Below are positions 8,551 to 17,342 of a DNA stretch of 64,000 nt, piece by piece. Within the stretch, counting starts at the first letter, position 1. Every line of letters begins with the position of its first letter. The stretch comes from Deltaproteobacteria bacterium. Its GTDB lineage: Bacteria; Myxococcota_A; UBA9160; JAJDAL01. The DNA is taken from assembly GCA_029261875.1 (NCBI GenBank), contig JAJDAL010000006.1, positions 246,765-310,764 on the forward strand. The letters are read 5' to 3'. A program made the position numbers and the translations under genes. The notes under the pieces were generated by a model. It ran no database searches. It saw only the letters and a program-made list of their open reading frames with translations, and was not told the DNA's origin.

Positions 8551-9625
8551 CCCGCGCCATCAAGGGCGCGTAGATTTCCTTCTCGAGGCGTTCCACCGCG
8601 TTGGGCCAGAGCCATAGATCTCTCGCTCGGGACTTCCCAAAGTCGCGCATGCGCTGTTGCAACGCGGGATCGCCGAGCAACCGATCCAAGCCTTCGGCGA
8701 ACGGTTCGGTTTCGAGACGGGAACACAGAATCCCCGTTTGCCCGTCGAGCACGATCTCGGGAATCCCCCCAACGCTCGTCGTGACCGCGGGAATCCCCAG
8801 GGCCTGCACTTCTTGCAGAACCTGGGGATAGTTGTCCTTCTCCGTGGGATTCACGAGCGCGTGCGCGCCGGCAATGCGCGCGGGCAGAAGCGCGTTGTCG
8901 ACGAAACCGCAGAACTCCACGCGATCCGCCACGCCCAGCTCCCGGGCCAGGGCCTTGTAGCGCTCGGTCTCCTTGTGGACACCGTAGAGTTCGAGCACCG
9001 CGTCGTGACGTTCGCGGATCTTGGCGAACGCGCGGAGCGCGATATCGACCCCCTTCATGTTCACCGCCACGATGCGTCTGGCACCGTTGTGCGTGGTGCG
9101 GGCATCGGGGTAGTCGTCGAACCAGGATTCCCCGATGCCGTTGTGAATCACACGAATTCGCGACGGATCGAGGCCGTAGAATTCCGTCATCTCGTCCGCG
9201 AGCCAGCGGGAAGGAAAAAGAGACAGTGGCGCGTAACGCGCCGCAAGCTCGATGTAGCGCCAGCGCCAATTGGTTTTCCAGAAGGAGGCGCGGCGCAGGC
9301 GCGGCGGATGGAACTCGACCGCCAGAGGCAACGCGCGCACGCGACTGCGCAGGGCGAAGAACGCCGCCGATTGGTCGTGGGCGTGGATGACGTCGAAGTC
9401 CGAGATACGCCGCAGAAAGAACCGCAAGGGGTAGAAGCTCTTCGACGTGTCGGCGGTGTAGTACTGGTGAATGCCCTCGATCTCGACCTGGTGCTCGGGC
9501 GCCGCGGCCTGCAACAGCGTGACGTCGTGACCGCGGTCGCGCAGGGTTCGGGCCAGGCCGTGAATCAAGACCGTCGCCGCGCGAATTTCAGCGCGATGAT
9601 TCGAACCCACGATCAGAATACGCAT
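8531..9625 (-). CDS. GT4-type glycosyltransferase (paralogue B)
   Basis: This 364-residue GT4-like enzyme is the partner paralogue of the gene at 4729-5829. Seen are ILIVGSNHRAEIRAAT at the N-terminus, FW-x2-NWRWRY near the middle and GIPAVTTSVGGIPEIV at the C-terminus. In the usual E-x7-E position the first Glu is replaced within EKDNYPQVLQE, so the donor loop differs from paralogue A. ATG at 9625 was chosen because the family N-terminus starts there; the frame stays open much further upstream into the cofH region. It follows cofH by 29 bases on the same strand and may be read through from the sir-cofGH operon. Confidence 0.83.
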   Translation of the reverse strand: MRILIVGSNHRAEIRAATVLIHGLARTLRDRGHDVTLLQAAAPEHQVEIEGIHQYYTADTSKSFYPLRFFLRRISDFDVIHAHDQSAAFFALRSRVRALPLAVEFHPPRLRRASFWKTNWRWRYIELAARYAPLSLFPSRWLADEMTEFYGLDPSRIRVIHNGIGESWFDDYPDARTTHNGARRIVAVNMKGVDIALRAFAKIRERHDAVLELYGVHKETERYKALARELGVADRVEFCGFVDNALLPARIAGAHALVNPTEKDNYPQVLQEVQALGIPAVTTSVGGIPEIVLDGQTGILCSRLETEPFAEGLDRLLGDPALQQRMRDFGKSRARDLWLWPNAVERLEKEIYAPLMARATRAGG

Positions 9626-9654
9626 TGAAGAACTCGAATCCTTCCGAACCCGGG

Positions 9655-10893
9655 TCAGGCGACGGCGGTGGTACCGCGCGCCGCCGGGTGCCCTGTGCGG
9701 AAGCGGGCTGGCCCCGAAAGCTCCGCCCCGCGCTCGGGTTCCTTGGATTCCGGATCCTTCTCGGGATCGTCGAAGCGGCGCAGAATCGTGTAGGTCGTGT
9801 TGCGTTCGACGGGAACGCGACCGATTTCGCGCACCAGGCGCCGAATCTCTTCCGGGGGCAGGTTCTCGCCAAAGTCCGCGCCGGACTCGCGGCTGATGGA
9901 CTCTTCCATCAACGTGCCCCCGAAATCGTTGGCGCCCGCCATGAGACCGTGCTGCGCGAGCTTGGGCCCCATCTTCACCCAGGACACCTGAATGTTGGTG
10001 ATGAAGGGACGCAGGAACAGCCTCGCCACGGCGACCATCCGAATATCTTCCAACATGGAAGAACCCGCCCGCGCACCCATGTGGTTGAAGAGCGTGTTCT
10101 TCTCGTGGATGAATCCCAAGGGAACGAATTCCGTGAACCCGCCGGTATCCTTTTGAATGTCGCGCAAGAGCGCGAGGTGGTTGGCGACGTGGGATTCGTT
10201 CTCGATGTGGCCGTACATGAGCGTCGACGTGGAACGCATACCGATCGCGTGGACCGCGCGAATGATTTCGACCCAACGATCACGGCGCAGTTTGCGCGGC
10301 GAGATTACTTTGCGAATCGAATCGTCGAGAATCTCCGCCGCCGTACCGGGCACCGTGCCCCAGCCCCCTTCGCGCATCCAACGCAGGAAATCGTGCAATT
10401 CCATCCCGCTCTTCTTGTGGGCGAAGTCGAGCTCTTCGGGCGAATAGGCGTGGATGTGAATGTCGGGGAATTCGCTCTTGATGGCTTTCAGGATGTTGCG
10501 GTAGTGCTCGTGGGTCTTGTGGGGATCGATTCCGCCCTGGATACACACTTCCGTCGCACCGCGCGCCACGGCTTCGCGGGTCTTGGCGCGAAGCTTCTCG
10601 AAGGAATGATCGTAGGCGTCGGGATCGTCGCGGTGGCGCGAAAACCCGCAAAACGAACACCCCACGTAGCAAACGTTGGTGAAGTTCATGTTGCGGTTCA
10701 CGACGAAGCTGATGTCGTCCCCGCAGTCGTCCTGACGCGCCAGGTCCGCGGCTTGGGTCAAGGCGTGGAAGTCGGCGCCCTGCACGCGCAATAGAGAGAT
10801 CGCTTCGTCCGTGGTGACCTCGCGACCCGAGAGCGCCCCGTCGAGGATGCGGGCGATTTCCGGAGAGACGTTGGCGTTCAGGCGTTCTAGCAT
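9655..10893 (-). CDS. cofH: FO synthase subunit 2 (CofH)
   Basis: This 412-residue radical-SAM enzyme makes the tyrosine-derived intermediate that CofG joins to the deazaflavin precursor to form FO, the F420 chromophore. The iron-sulfur site is CYVGCSFCGF (C-x3-C-x2-C, about 75-84). Typical CofH stretches are EVCIQGGIDP, HIHAYSPEE and LMYGHIE. The ATG overlaps the cofG stop as ATGA, and a GAGGAGG ribosome site lies just upstream, so coupled translation is likely. The last 35 residues are Pro/Glu-rich and beyond the usual fold. The gene implies F420 production, though the remaining cof genes are not in this window. Confidence 0.93.
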   Translation of the reverse strand: MLERLNANVSPEIARILDGALSGREVTTDEAISLLRVQGADFHALTQAADLARQDDCGDDISFVVNRNMNFTNVCYVGCSFCGFSRHRDDPDAYDHSFEKLRAKTREAVARGATEVCIQGGIDPHKTHEHYRNILKAIKSEFPDIHIHAYSPEELDFAHKKSGMELHDFLRWMREGGWGTVPGTAAEILDDSIRKVISPRKLRRDRWVEIIRAVHAIGMRSTSTLMYGHIENESHVANHLALLRDIQKDTGGFTEFVPLGFIHEKNTLFNHMGARAGSSMLEDIRMVAVARLFLRPFITNIQVSWVKMGPKLAQHGLMAGANDFGGTLMEESISRESGADFGENLPPEEIRRLVREIGRVPVERNTTYTILRRFDDPEKDPESKEPERGAELSGPARFRTGHPAARGTTAVA

Positions 10894-12122
10894 CAGGCGG
10901 CCTCCTCACGGGTGCGGAGTGGCTTTTCGCGAGCATAGCCCTCCGAGTCCGCAAAGCCGGAAAGTGTTTTCCAAATCCGATCGTCGAACAGATCGCGGCG
11001 GTCGCGTACGTGCTCGGGATAGACGGGCAATCGCTCGCGCAGGGTCTGGCCCGCGGCCTCGGTGCGCTGGCGGAGTTCGGCCAGGGCAGGCCAGGGCGCT
11101 TCGGGATTGATGTAGTCCACGGTCACGGGCGATACGCCGCCCCAGTCGTTGAGGCCGCTGCGCAGCAACAATTCGAGCACCTCCGGCGCGAGATTCGGCG
11201 GCGCCTGCACGTTCATCTGCGGTCCGAGCACGAGACGCGCCAGGGCCACCCAGGCGGCGATCTCGGCGTCGGGCATGGAGGACGCGGCCCGCATGCGAGT
11301 CGATGGCTTCGGGTGGAAGGGTTGGACGATGACTTCCTGGATGTGGCCGTAGCGCTCGTCCAAATCGCGCATGGCGTAGAGCGTATCCACGCGTTCGTCG
11401 GCGTTCTCGCCGATCCCGAGCAACAAACCCGTGGTAAAGGGAATCGCGAGTTCACCCGCTTCTTCGTGCATGCGCAACCGAACCGCGGGGTCTTTGTCCG
11501 GCGCGTGAAAGTGGGGCATGCCGCGTTCCCTCAAGCGCGGACTCACGTTTTCCAACATGAGTCCCATGGAGGCATTCCAGGGCCGAAGCGCTTCGAGTTC
11601 GCTCTTCGAAAGTACGCCGGCATTCGTGTGGGGCAGCATGCCGCCGCGCAACGCCACGCGACACGCCTCGACCAGATGTTCCGTCGTCGACGCAAAACCC
11701 TGCCCGGCGAGCCATTCACGGTGACTCGAATAAGCGACTTCGGGCTTGTCGCCGAGGCAGAGCAGGGCCTCGGTACAACCCGTCGCAACACCGCCGCGAA
11801 CCACGTCCGCCACGTCTTCGACGCTGTAGCTCTTGGCTTCGGCGGAATCGGGCAATTTGGCGAAGGTGCAATAGGTGCAGCGGTTGCGGCACAAGTTGGT
11901 CAGCGGAATGAAGACGTTGCGCGACACCGTGATGACGGAGCCCTTGGCGCGGCATTTACTCTCGAAGGCGCCTTCCAGGACCGGCTCGCGCAAGGTCGCG
12001 TCGCCGAGGCTTCGACCCAGTTGATAGGCGAGATCGCGCTCGAGCCCGCCCTCGTCGACCGCATGCAGGACGATGCGTTCGGCATCGCGGCGCGACAGCG
12101 GCGACGATGCGCTTCGACTCAC
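10893..12122 (-). CDS. cofG: FO synthase subunit 1 (CofG)
   Basis: This 409-residue radical-SAM enzyme closes the 5-deazaflavin ring with CofH. The cluster site is CRNRCTYCTF (C-x3-C-x2-C). Other CofG features are LPHTNAGVLS, GLMLENVSPRL, TTGLLLGIGE and VQAPPNLAPE. The GTG at 12122 is chosen because it overlaps the stop of the upstream reductase gene as GTGA, and the first aligned helix begins just after it. The frame is open for another 136 codons upstream, but that stretch is antisense-type sequence within the reductase gene. Separate cofG and cofH, rather than fused fbiC, is the arrangement seen in archaea and several bacterial phyla. Confidence 0.93.
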   Translation of the reverse strand: MSRSASSPLSRRDAERIVLHAVDEGGLERDLAYQLGRSLGDATLREPVLEGAFESKCRAKGSVITVSRNVFIPLTNLCRNRCTYCTFAKLPDSAEAKSYSVEDVADVVRGGVATGCTEALLCLGDKPEVAYSSHREWLAGQGFASTTEHLVEACRVALRGGMLPHTNAGVLSKSELEALRPWNASMGLMLENVSPRLRERGMPHFHAPDKDPAVRLRMHEEAGELAIPFTTGLLLGIGENADERVDTLYAMRDLDERYGHIQEVIVQPFHPKPSTRMRAASSMPDAEIAAWVALARLVLGPQMNVQAPPNLAPEVLELLLRSGLNDWGGVSPVTVDYINPEAPWPALAELRQRTEAAGQTLRERLPVYPEHVRDRRDLFDDRIWKTLSGFADSEGYAREKPLRTREEAA

Positions 12123-13882
12123 GCTGTGTCGGGTCCGTCTTCGATCCCAATCCAGGATCGAAGTTGGGCGGCATCGGTTTGGTGGAGGAAATCTCCCACC
12201 GGGAGGCCCTGGGCATTGTGCTTGCGCACGGCGCCGAAGAGGCCCACCAGGACCGGGATCATCTTTTCCCCGGGAATGCGGGAATAGAGGGTTTCGGCGA
12301 CGCGTTCGCAGCTGCGCGAGCCGCCGACCAGGACCACGTGGTCGTTCTTCCCGTAACCGTAGATACCGATTTCCGCCGTCGGTGGACGGGCGCAATTGTT
12401 GGGACAACCCGTCATGCGGATCACCGCATCCAAATCGCCCAGCCCCGCTTGCTCGATCGCATCCAGGTACTGGGGAAGAATGTTTTCCGCGTCCGTCATC
12501 GCCAAGCCACATGTGGGCTTCGCGGGGCACGCCATGGCGTTCTTGCGAACGATCGAAAGGGTCTCGGGACGCGCCACCCCATTTTCGTCGAGGATCGCCT
12601 CGATGGCACCTTCGGGAAAATCGCCGCGCAGGATCAAATCCTGCTGGGCGGTGAGTCGGACCGAAACGTTGTAGCGCTCGATCGCCGCGCGTACCGCTTG
12701 GCGAAGATTCGCTTTGACGCGACCGCTCTCCACGGAAACTCCGTAATACGCCCCGCCGCCGACGGCGGCGTGGTAACCCAGGTGAAGCTCCATGGGCGGA
12801 ACCGTCTGCGGTTGCGCGTCTTCAATTTCGATTTCGAAGCGATCCCGCAATTCGGCCTTAACGGCGTCGACGCCGAGCCGGCGAAGGGTGTACTTCCAAC
12901 GCGCTTGCTTGCGATCGCGCCGATCGCCGTTCTCCTTTTGGAGCGTCGCGATGGCCTTGCAGGCGTCGACGACCTGGTCGCGGCGAATGCGCCCGAGGTA
13001 GAGACCCAGCAGCGGCGCGGTGTTGGGATTGTTGTGGCTCATCCCCATGCCGCCGCCCGTATAGAGGTCCCAAAGGCTGCCGTCGGTGGCACCGTGGTTC
13101 ATGACGGGCAACAAGCCGATGTCTTGGCTCAGCATGTCGATGGAATTGTCCAGGGGATGCGCGATGCCGATCTTGAACTTGCGCGGCAAATACAGATTCC
13201 CGTACAGCGGTTCGTCGGAGTTGACGGGCGCGAGCTTGTGGCCCTCTTCGTCCGACAACCAGATCTGGAAATACGCGCTCGACTTCGGCGCCAATTCTTC
13301 GGCGATCTCGAAGGCGAGTTCCCTACCCCGCGGTTGATGGGTCGGATCGAGATCGTCAATGGGCGAAGCCATGACGTTGCGATTGACGTCACCGCAGGCC
13401 GAAAGCGTGCCGTCCCGTCGATAGTGGCGATTCAGGTGACGCACCATGGGCGCCAGCTTCGGCCCGTAGACGTAGTGGTACTGGATGCTCTGGCGAGACG
13501 TGATGCGTAGGGTGCCGTCCGCAAAATCGTCCGAGGCGGAATCGATGGCCGCCCACTGCTCCGGTGAAAAATCGCCACCCGCCGGGTTCTTGAGGCGGAT
13601 CATGAAGAAGAATTCCTGGGTCTTGGCGCCGCGCTGGGTGCGGCCCTGCTGCTTGTAGATGCCGAAGAATTTCGAGAGTTCTTTGGCTTCGCCGGAGATC
13701 GTGGGCTTCTCTCCGGACGTGAGCAGCCGCACCTCGTCCCCGAAGGTGTGGACATCGCCCTTGCCGTCCGAAACGAAGAACAAGCCCTTGCTCTCGAGCT
13801 TGATGCGTTCGTTCTTCGACATCTGTTCGATGCCGTGGTCCTTCAGTGTGATGGCGGGCTTGGGCGGTTTTGCGGGGGTCAT
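12119..13882 (-). CDS. Siroheme sulfite/nitrite reductase
   Basis: This 587-residue hemoprotein reduces sulfite to sulfide or nitrite to ammonium by six electrons. The siroheme/[4Fe-4S] ligands are seen as ACPAKPTC and then TGCPNNC (C-x5-C and C-x3-C). Substrate-binding basic residues lie in RITSRQSIQ and YLPRKFKIG. The architecture is the twofold ferredoxin-type sulfite reductase. ATG at 13882 starts at MTPAKPPKP; an upstream ATG at 13945 adds a stretch without family character. The gene is first in the operon with cofG and cofH, joined by GTGA and ATGA overlaps. Sulfite is somewhat favoured by the overall resemblance, but nitrite cannot be excluded. Confidence 0.88.
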   Translation of the reverse strand: MTPAKPPKPAITLKDHGIEQMSKNERIKLESKGLFFVSDGKGDVHTFGDEVRLLTSGEKPTISGEAKELSKFFGIYKQQGRTQRGAKTQEFFFMIRLKNPAGGDFSPEQWAAIDSASDDFADGTLRITSRQSIQYHYVYGPKLAPMVRHLNRHYRRDGTLSACGDVNRNVMASPIDDLDPTHQPRGRELAFEIAEELAPKSSAYFQIWLSDEEGHKLAPVNSDEPLYGNLYLPRKFKIGIAHPLDNSIDMLSQDIGLLPVMNHGATDGSLWDLYTGGGMGMSHNNPNTAPLLGLYLGRIRRDQVVDACKAIATLQKENGDRRDRKQARWKYTLRRLGVDAVKAELRDRFEIEIEDAQPQTVPPMELHLGYHAAVGGGAYYGVSVESGRVKANLRQAVRAAIERYNVSVRLTAQQDLILRGDFPEGAIEAILDENGVARPETLSIVRKNAMACPAKPTCGLAMTDAENILPQYLDAIEQAGLGDLDAVIRMTGCPNNCARPPTAEIGIYGYGKNDHVVLVGGSRSCERVAETLYSRIPGEKMIPVLVGLFGAVRKHNAQGLPVGDFLHQTDAAQLRSWIGIEDGPDTA

Positions 13883-13981
13883 GATGTGTTGGGGTCTACC
13901 GAACGGGCGCGAAATACGAAGGGAAAACGGTAGCAGTCCGCGCAATCGCCAACCACTTGGGCGGCAGGGGTGCGGGGCCGC

Positions 13982-14875
13982 CTAGCCCGGGGCGATGGGG
14001 CTTCGACGCGAACGCGGATAGACCCGCGGAGTCCCCGCCGGCTGCACGCGAAAGCGGCGGTGGGCCCATATCCACTGCTCCGGCGCGAGCCGGATGGCGG
14101 CTTCGATGGCGGCGTTCATACGGGCGGTATTCTCGGCGATCGCTGCCGGCTCTTTTCCCGGCACGAGTTCGATGGGGGGAAAGAAGCGGGCCACGTGGCG
14201 AGCCGAATTCCCCTGGCGGAACAAGAACACCGGCACGACCGGCGCGCCCGTACGCGCAGCGATCCGTGCCGGAGCGTCGCGGGTCGCCGCCAGGCGGTCG
14301 AAGAAGGGCACGAAGATCGCCTCGTTGCGGGGGGTATCCTGATCGATGGGCATGGCGACGATGGCGCCGTCCTTCAAACCGCGCAGCACCGCGCGCGCCG
14401 CATGGCCGCGGCGCAACATCCCGACTCCGGCGCGCTCGCGCCAACCGTGGACCAGGGGTTCGATGTAGGGATTGCGCTGCCCCCGATGCACCAGACACAT
14501 TTGAATGCCCCACAATGAAATCGCCGTCGCGAGGAATTCCCAGGAACCGAAGTGCCCCGTCAAGGCAATCACACCGCCCGTGGGCGAATCCTTCTGTGCG
14601 TCGTGGAGGTGCTCGATGCCCTCGACGGACAGCCAACGGCGCACGTTGTCGCGATTCGTTCGGCGTAGCTGAGCGATCTCCGCCAGATGACGACCCTGAT
14701 TGGCGAGAGATTCGCGGTAGACCGCATCGCGGCGACCCTCGCTCCAATCGGGGAACGCAAAGCCGAGATTGATGAGCGCCACGTCGCGGCGAACCCCGAG
14801 CCGGGCGGCGACGCGCCCGAGAGCGGCGCCCAATCCCAGTGCCGTGCGGCGCGGGAGGGTGCCCATGATCCGCAA
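13982..14875 (-). CDS. LpxL/HtrB-family acyltransferase
   Basis: This is a lauroyl/lysophospholipid acyltransferase-family enzyme that would add a secondary acyl chain to lipid A or a related lipid at the inner membrane. The catalytic H-x4-E motif is seen in LTGHFGSWE. PIDQDTPRNEAIFVPFFDR and the QWIWAHRRFR end are also typical. The start is uncertain. TTG at 14875 or ATG at 14866 gives about 295 residues. The same frame continues upstream with a hydrophobic LQYVLFAIGL stretch, which looks like the family's N-terminal membrane anchor but has no ATG, GTG or TTG in front of it. A CTG start or a small sequence error near the G-run at 14932-14938 would explain this. Confidence 0.8.
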   Translation of the reverse strand: MRIMGTLPRRTALGLGAALGRVAARLGVRRDVALINLGFAFPDWSEGRRDAVYRESLANQGRHLAEIAQLRRTNRDNVRRWLSVEGIEHLHDAQKDSPTGGVIALTGHFGSWEFLATAISLWGIQMCLVHRGQRNPYIEPLVHGWRERAGVGMLRRGHAARAVLRGLKDGAIVAMPIDQDTPRNEAIFVPFFDRLAATRDAPARIAARTGAPVVPVFLFRQGNSARHVARFFPPIELVPGKEPAAIAENTARMNAAIEAAIRLAPEQWIWAHRRFRVQPAGTPRVYPRSRRSPIAPG

Positions 14876-14942
14876 CCCGATCGCGAACAGGACGTATTGC
14901 AGAAATATGCGGAGGCGCTGGAGAGGGGGCAGGGGGGGCGAT

Positions 14943-15494
14943 CTAGATTCCGAGCGAGCGCTCGAAATCCCCCAGGTCTTGCATCACGGCGCGGTCGATT
15001 TCCCGGTATTTCGCAATCGCCTCGTCGGCGCGTTTCGGCGTTCCGGCATTCTCCGCGAACTCGCGCGCCTTCTTGCGAATCCAGTCGATGTGCCAGGGCT
15101 CGTCCTTCGACACTTCGCGCAGGACCTCCATGGTTTCCGGCGGAATTCCCGGGCGTCGCATGTGCTCCTGGTAGCGGCGCAGGGCGCGTTGCTCGACCAC
15201 GACCGTGAGTCCGAACAGATCGATCACGTTGCGGGGAAGCCCGGCCATCTTTCCGATCCGCACCTGATAGCCATCGTCGATAGGAACCGGGTACGCGCCG
15301 AGGTCGCGAATACGCTGGGTCCACAACCAGGCATGCCGGGTTTCGTCCGCCAGGTGTTCCGACAGCATCACCTGGGATTCGGGATCGTCGACGAAGCGCG
15401 TCATTCGGAAAATCAGATTGGCCCCACGAAGTTCTGCGTCACGGTAGTACGAGTAGACGACGACTTCGCGCTCGCTCGAACTCAGCCTCTTCAT
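14943..15494 (-). CDS. Ferritin-like diiron protein
   Basis: This 183-residue four-helix protein has the canonical diiron ligands. They are Glu21, Glu51-x2-His54 (DETRHAW), Glu101 and Glu132-x2-His135 (KDEPWH). The helix order matches the ferritin-like superfamily at its usual short length. Such proteins act as oxidases, hydroxylases or iron or peroxide handlers; this subfamily is not assigned. It lies immediately upstream of the LpxL-like gene on the same strand. If that gene starts upstream of 14875 the two would touch, so a role in lipid hydroxylation is possible but unproven. The ATG is followed by KRLSSSEREV. Confidence 0.72.
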   Translation of the reverse strand: MKRLSSSEREVVVYSYYRDAELRGANLIFRMTRFVDDPESQVMLSEHLADETRHAWLWTQRIRDLGAYPVPIDDGYQVRIGKMAGLPRNVIDLFGLTVVVEQRALRRYQEHMRRPGIPPETMEVLREVSKDEPWHIDWIRKKAREFAENAGTPKRADEAIAKYREIDRAVMQDLGDFERSLGI

Positions 15495-15674
15495 CGCTCC
15501 CCTCTTCCCTGCAAACGACCTTCGCGGAGGCTTTTTCGTTCGAATCCGGAGGTAGGGATCCGATCGAGGCGCCCCAAGGCCCCCAGGGGGCGGAATTATA
15601 ACGGGGCGCCGCGCCGTCGTGAAGCACGCGACGCGGGTCCGCGGTGAAAAAAATGGGGGGGGGCGAGTGAAACC

Positions 15675-16040
15675 TTAGCTGTCGTCTCGGCGACGGGTGA
15701 TGCGAATCCCCGCGTATTCGAGCACCCCGGCGATGGGCTTGGGCTTGCGGACGGTGACCGTGATGGCGTCGGCGTCGAACTTGCCCAACACCGCTTGGGC
15801 GATTCGCTCGCCCAGGGCCTCGACCAGCTTGTGTTCCTGGTGGGCCGCCACATCTTCGATGACCTCGAAGATCCGCTTGTAGTGGAGGGTCTGACGGATC
15901 TGGTCCGTGCGGCCCGCCGCGCGCAGGTCGCGCTCGACCTCGATATCCAGGGTCACCGGGCGCCGCATACGTCGTTCCGCCGCCGTCACCCCCAGGGCCG
16001 CGGGAACCTGAATCCCCTCGAGTAGAATTCGATCCGCCAT
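15675..16040 (-). CDS. folB: Dihydroneopterin aldolase FolB
   Basis: This 121-residue protein catalyses the aldol cleavage of 7,8-dihydroneopterin in folate synthesis. Seen are the opening ILLEGIQVPAALGV, the HYKRIFEVIE stretch, the conserved catalytic region HKLVEALGERIA and the C-terminal VTVRKPKPI strand that carries the pterin-contacting Lys. Length is normal for the family (about 120). The ATG at 16040 is followed directly by the family N-terminus. No other folate gene adjoins. The 180 bases downstream are non-coding and include runs of A7 and G9 at 15647-15663. Confidence 0.9.
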   Translation of the reverse strand: MADRILLEGIQVPAALGVTAAERRMRRPVTLDIEVERDLRAAGRTDQIRQTLHYKRIFEVIEDVAAHQEHKLVEALGERIAQAVLGKFDADAITVTVRKPKPIAGVLEYAGIRITRRRDDS

Positions 16041-16137
16041 GGGGGTCGAGGGTATCCCAGGGGCTCCGGGAGCGCCCAGGTACGGGTCGCGATAGCGTGG
16101 TGCGCTTCGGCAGCGAGGGACCCAGAGGAGATTGCGC

Positions 16138-17334
16138 GTGACGAATTCCCAACGACAGCGAGCCGTCGCCGAACGCGAGGCGGCCTGTTTCCTACCCGTG
16201 GTAAACCGGCTTCCCGTCACTCTGGTGCGCGGGCTGGGATCTCGGGTGTGGGATGTGGATGAGCGGGAATACGTGGACCTGACCGCGGGCTGGGGCGTGT
16301 GCGCCATCGGCCACAGCCACCCCGCGCTGGTGTCCGCGATCGCGGACCAGACCGGGCAGATCATCCAAACCACGAACTTCCTCTACACCCTTCCCCAGTT
16401 GGACCTGGCGGAACGGTTGATCGCCCTTTCGCCCGCGGACCTGACCCGCGCGTTCTTCGTGAGTTCGGGAACCGAGGCCATGGATGGCGCGATCAAGCTC
16501 GCGCACCGGGCGACGGGACGCACGCGCTTCGTGTCGACTTCCGGTTCCTTCCACGGACGCTCCCTCGGTGCCCTGCGGATCATGGGCCAGGACAAACATC
16601 GCGCACCGTACGCGGCCATCATCGCGGATTCGAATCTCGTTCCCTTCAACGACGCGGATGCCGCGTGCGCGGCCATCGACGACGACACGGCGGCCTTCGT
16701 GGTGGAGCCCGTGCAGGGGGAGGGTGGCGTCAACGTGGCGAACCCGGATTATCTGCCCCGCATTCGCGAGCGCTGCAACGCAACCGGCGCGCTGTTGGTT
16801 CTCGACGAGATCCAAACCGGCATCGGACGCACGGGCGCCATGTTCGCCCTCGAACACGACGGCGTCGTGCCGGATGTCATCACCCTGGGCAAAGGACTGG
16901 GTGGCGGATTCCCCTTGGCGGCTTTCCTCACCACCGAGGCCGTCGCGGCAACCGTGTCCCTGGGCGATCACGGCGGAACCTACGCGGGAAGTCCGCTGGC
17001 GTGCGCCGCCGCCAACACGGTCTTGCGCGTGGTTGGCGAAGAGAAGCTCGTGGACCGTGCCGCGGACCTGGGCGGGAGATTGCGCGCGCGGCTCGACGCG
17101 TTTGCGGTGCAACACCCCGACATCGCCGAAGCCGCGCGCGGACGCGGACTCCTGCAGGGGTTGGTGTTGCGGGATCCCGATCGGGCGGGCGCAGTACAAC
17201 GCCAGGCCCTCGAACGGGGCGTGATCGTCAACGTCGCGGGCGGGCGCGTCGTGCGTTTCTTCCCCGCCCTCAACATTCCCGAAGACGATCTCATGGGAGC
17301 GGTCGATATTCTGTTGGAGCTCGCCGCCGGATAG
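16138..17334 (+). CDS. argD: Class III aminotransferase, acetylornithine type
   Basis: This 398-residue PLP enzyme probably converts N-acetylglutamate semialdehyde to acetylornithine, or serves as the succinyldiaminopimelate transaminase. Motifs are [41 protein letters not shown], the [17 protein letters not shown]-Asp region and [15 protein letters not shown] with the Schiff-base Lys. The GTG at 16138 is preferred over TTG at 16132 because AGAGGAG lies seven bases before it. No arginine gene is adjacent, so a related transaminase (for example 4-aminobutyrate) remains possible; the Gly-rich ArgD-like ends favour the first call. Confidence 0.82.
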   Translation: MTNSQRQRAVAEREAACFLPVVNRLPVTLVRGLGSRVWDVDEREYVDLTAGWGVCAIGHSHPALVSAIADQTGQIIQTTNFLYTLPQLDLAERLIALSPADLTRAFFVSSGTEAMDGAIKLAHRATGRTRFVSTSGSFHGRSLGALRIMGQDKHRAPYAAIIADSNLVPFNDADAACAAIDDDTAAFVVEPVQGEGGVNVANPDYLPRIRERCNATGALLVLDEIQTGIGRTGAMFALEHDGVVPDVITLGKGLGGGFPLAAFLTTEAVAATVSLGDHGGTYAGSPLACAAANTVLRVVGEEKLVDRAADLGGRLRARLDAFAVQHPDIAEAARGRGLLQGLVLRDPDRAGAVQRQALERGVIVNVAGGRVVRFFPALNIPEDDLMGAVDILLELAAG

Positions 17335-17342
17335 GGCGCGGG

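Noticed and set aside
10893..12530. Longer CofG start up to 12530
   Set aside because: The extra 136 codons lie within the coding region of the reductase gene and lack family character. GTG at 12122 overlaps the reductase stop and fits the domain start.
15647..15663. A7/G9 runs as a phase-variable switch
   Set aside because: They lie in non-coding sequence downstream of folB and affect no visible gene.
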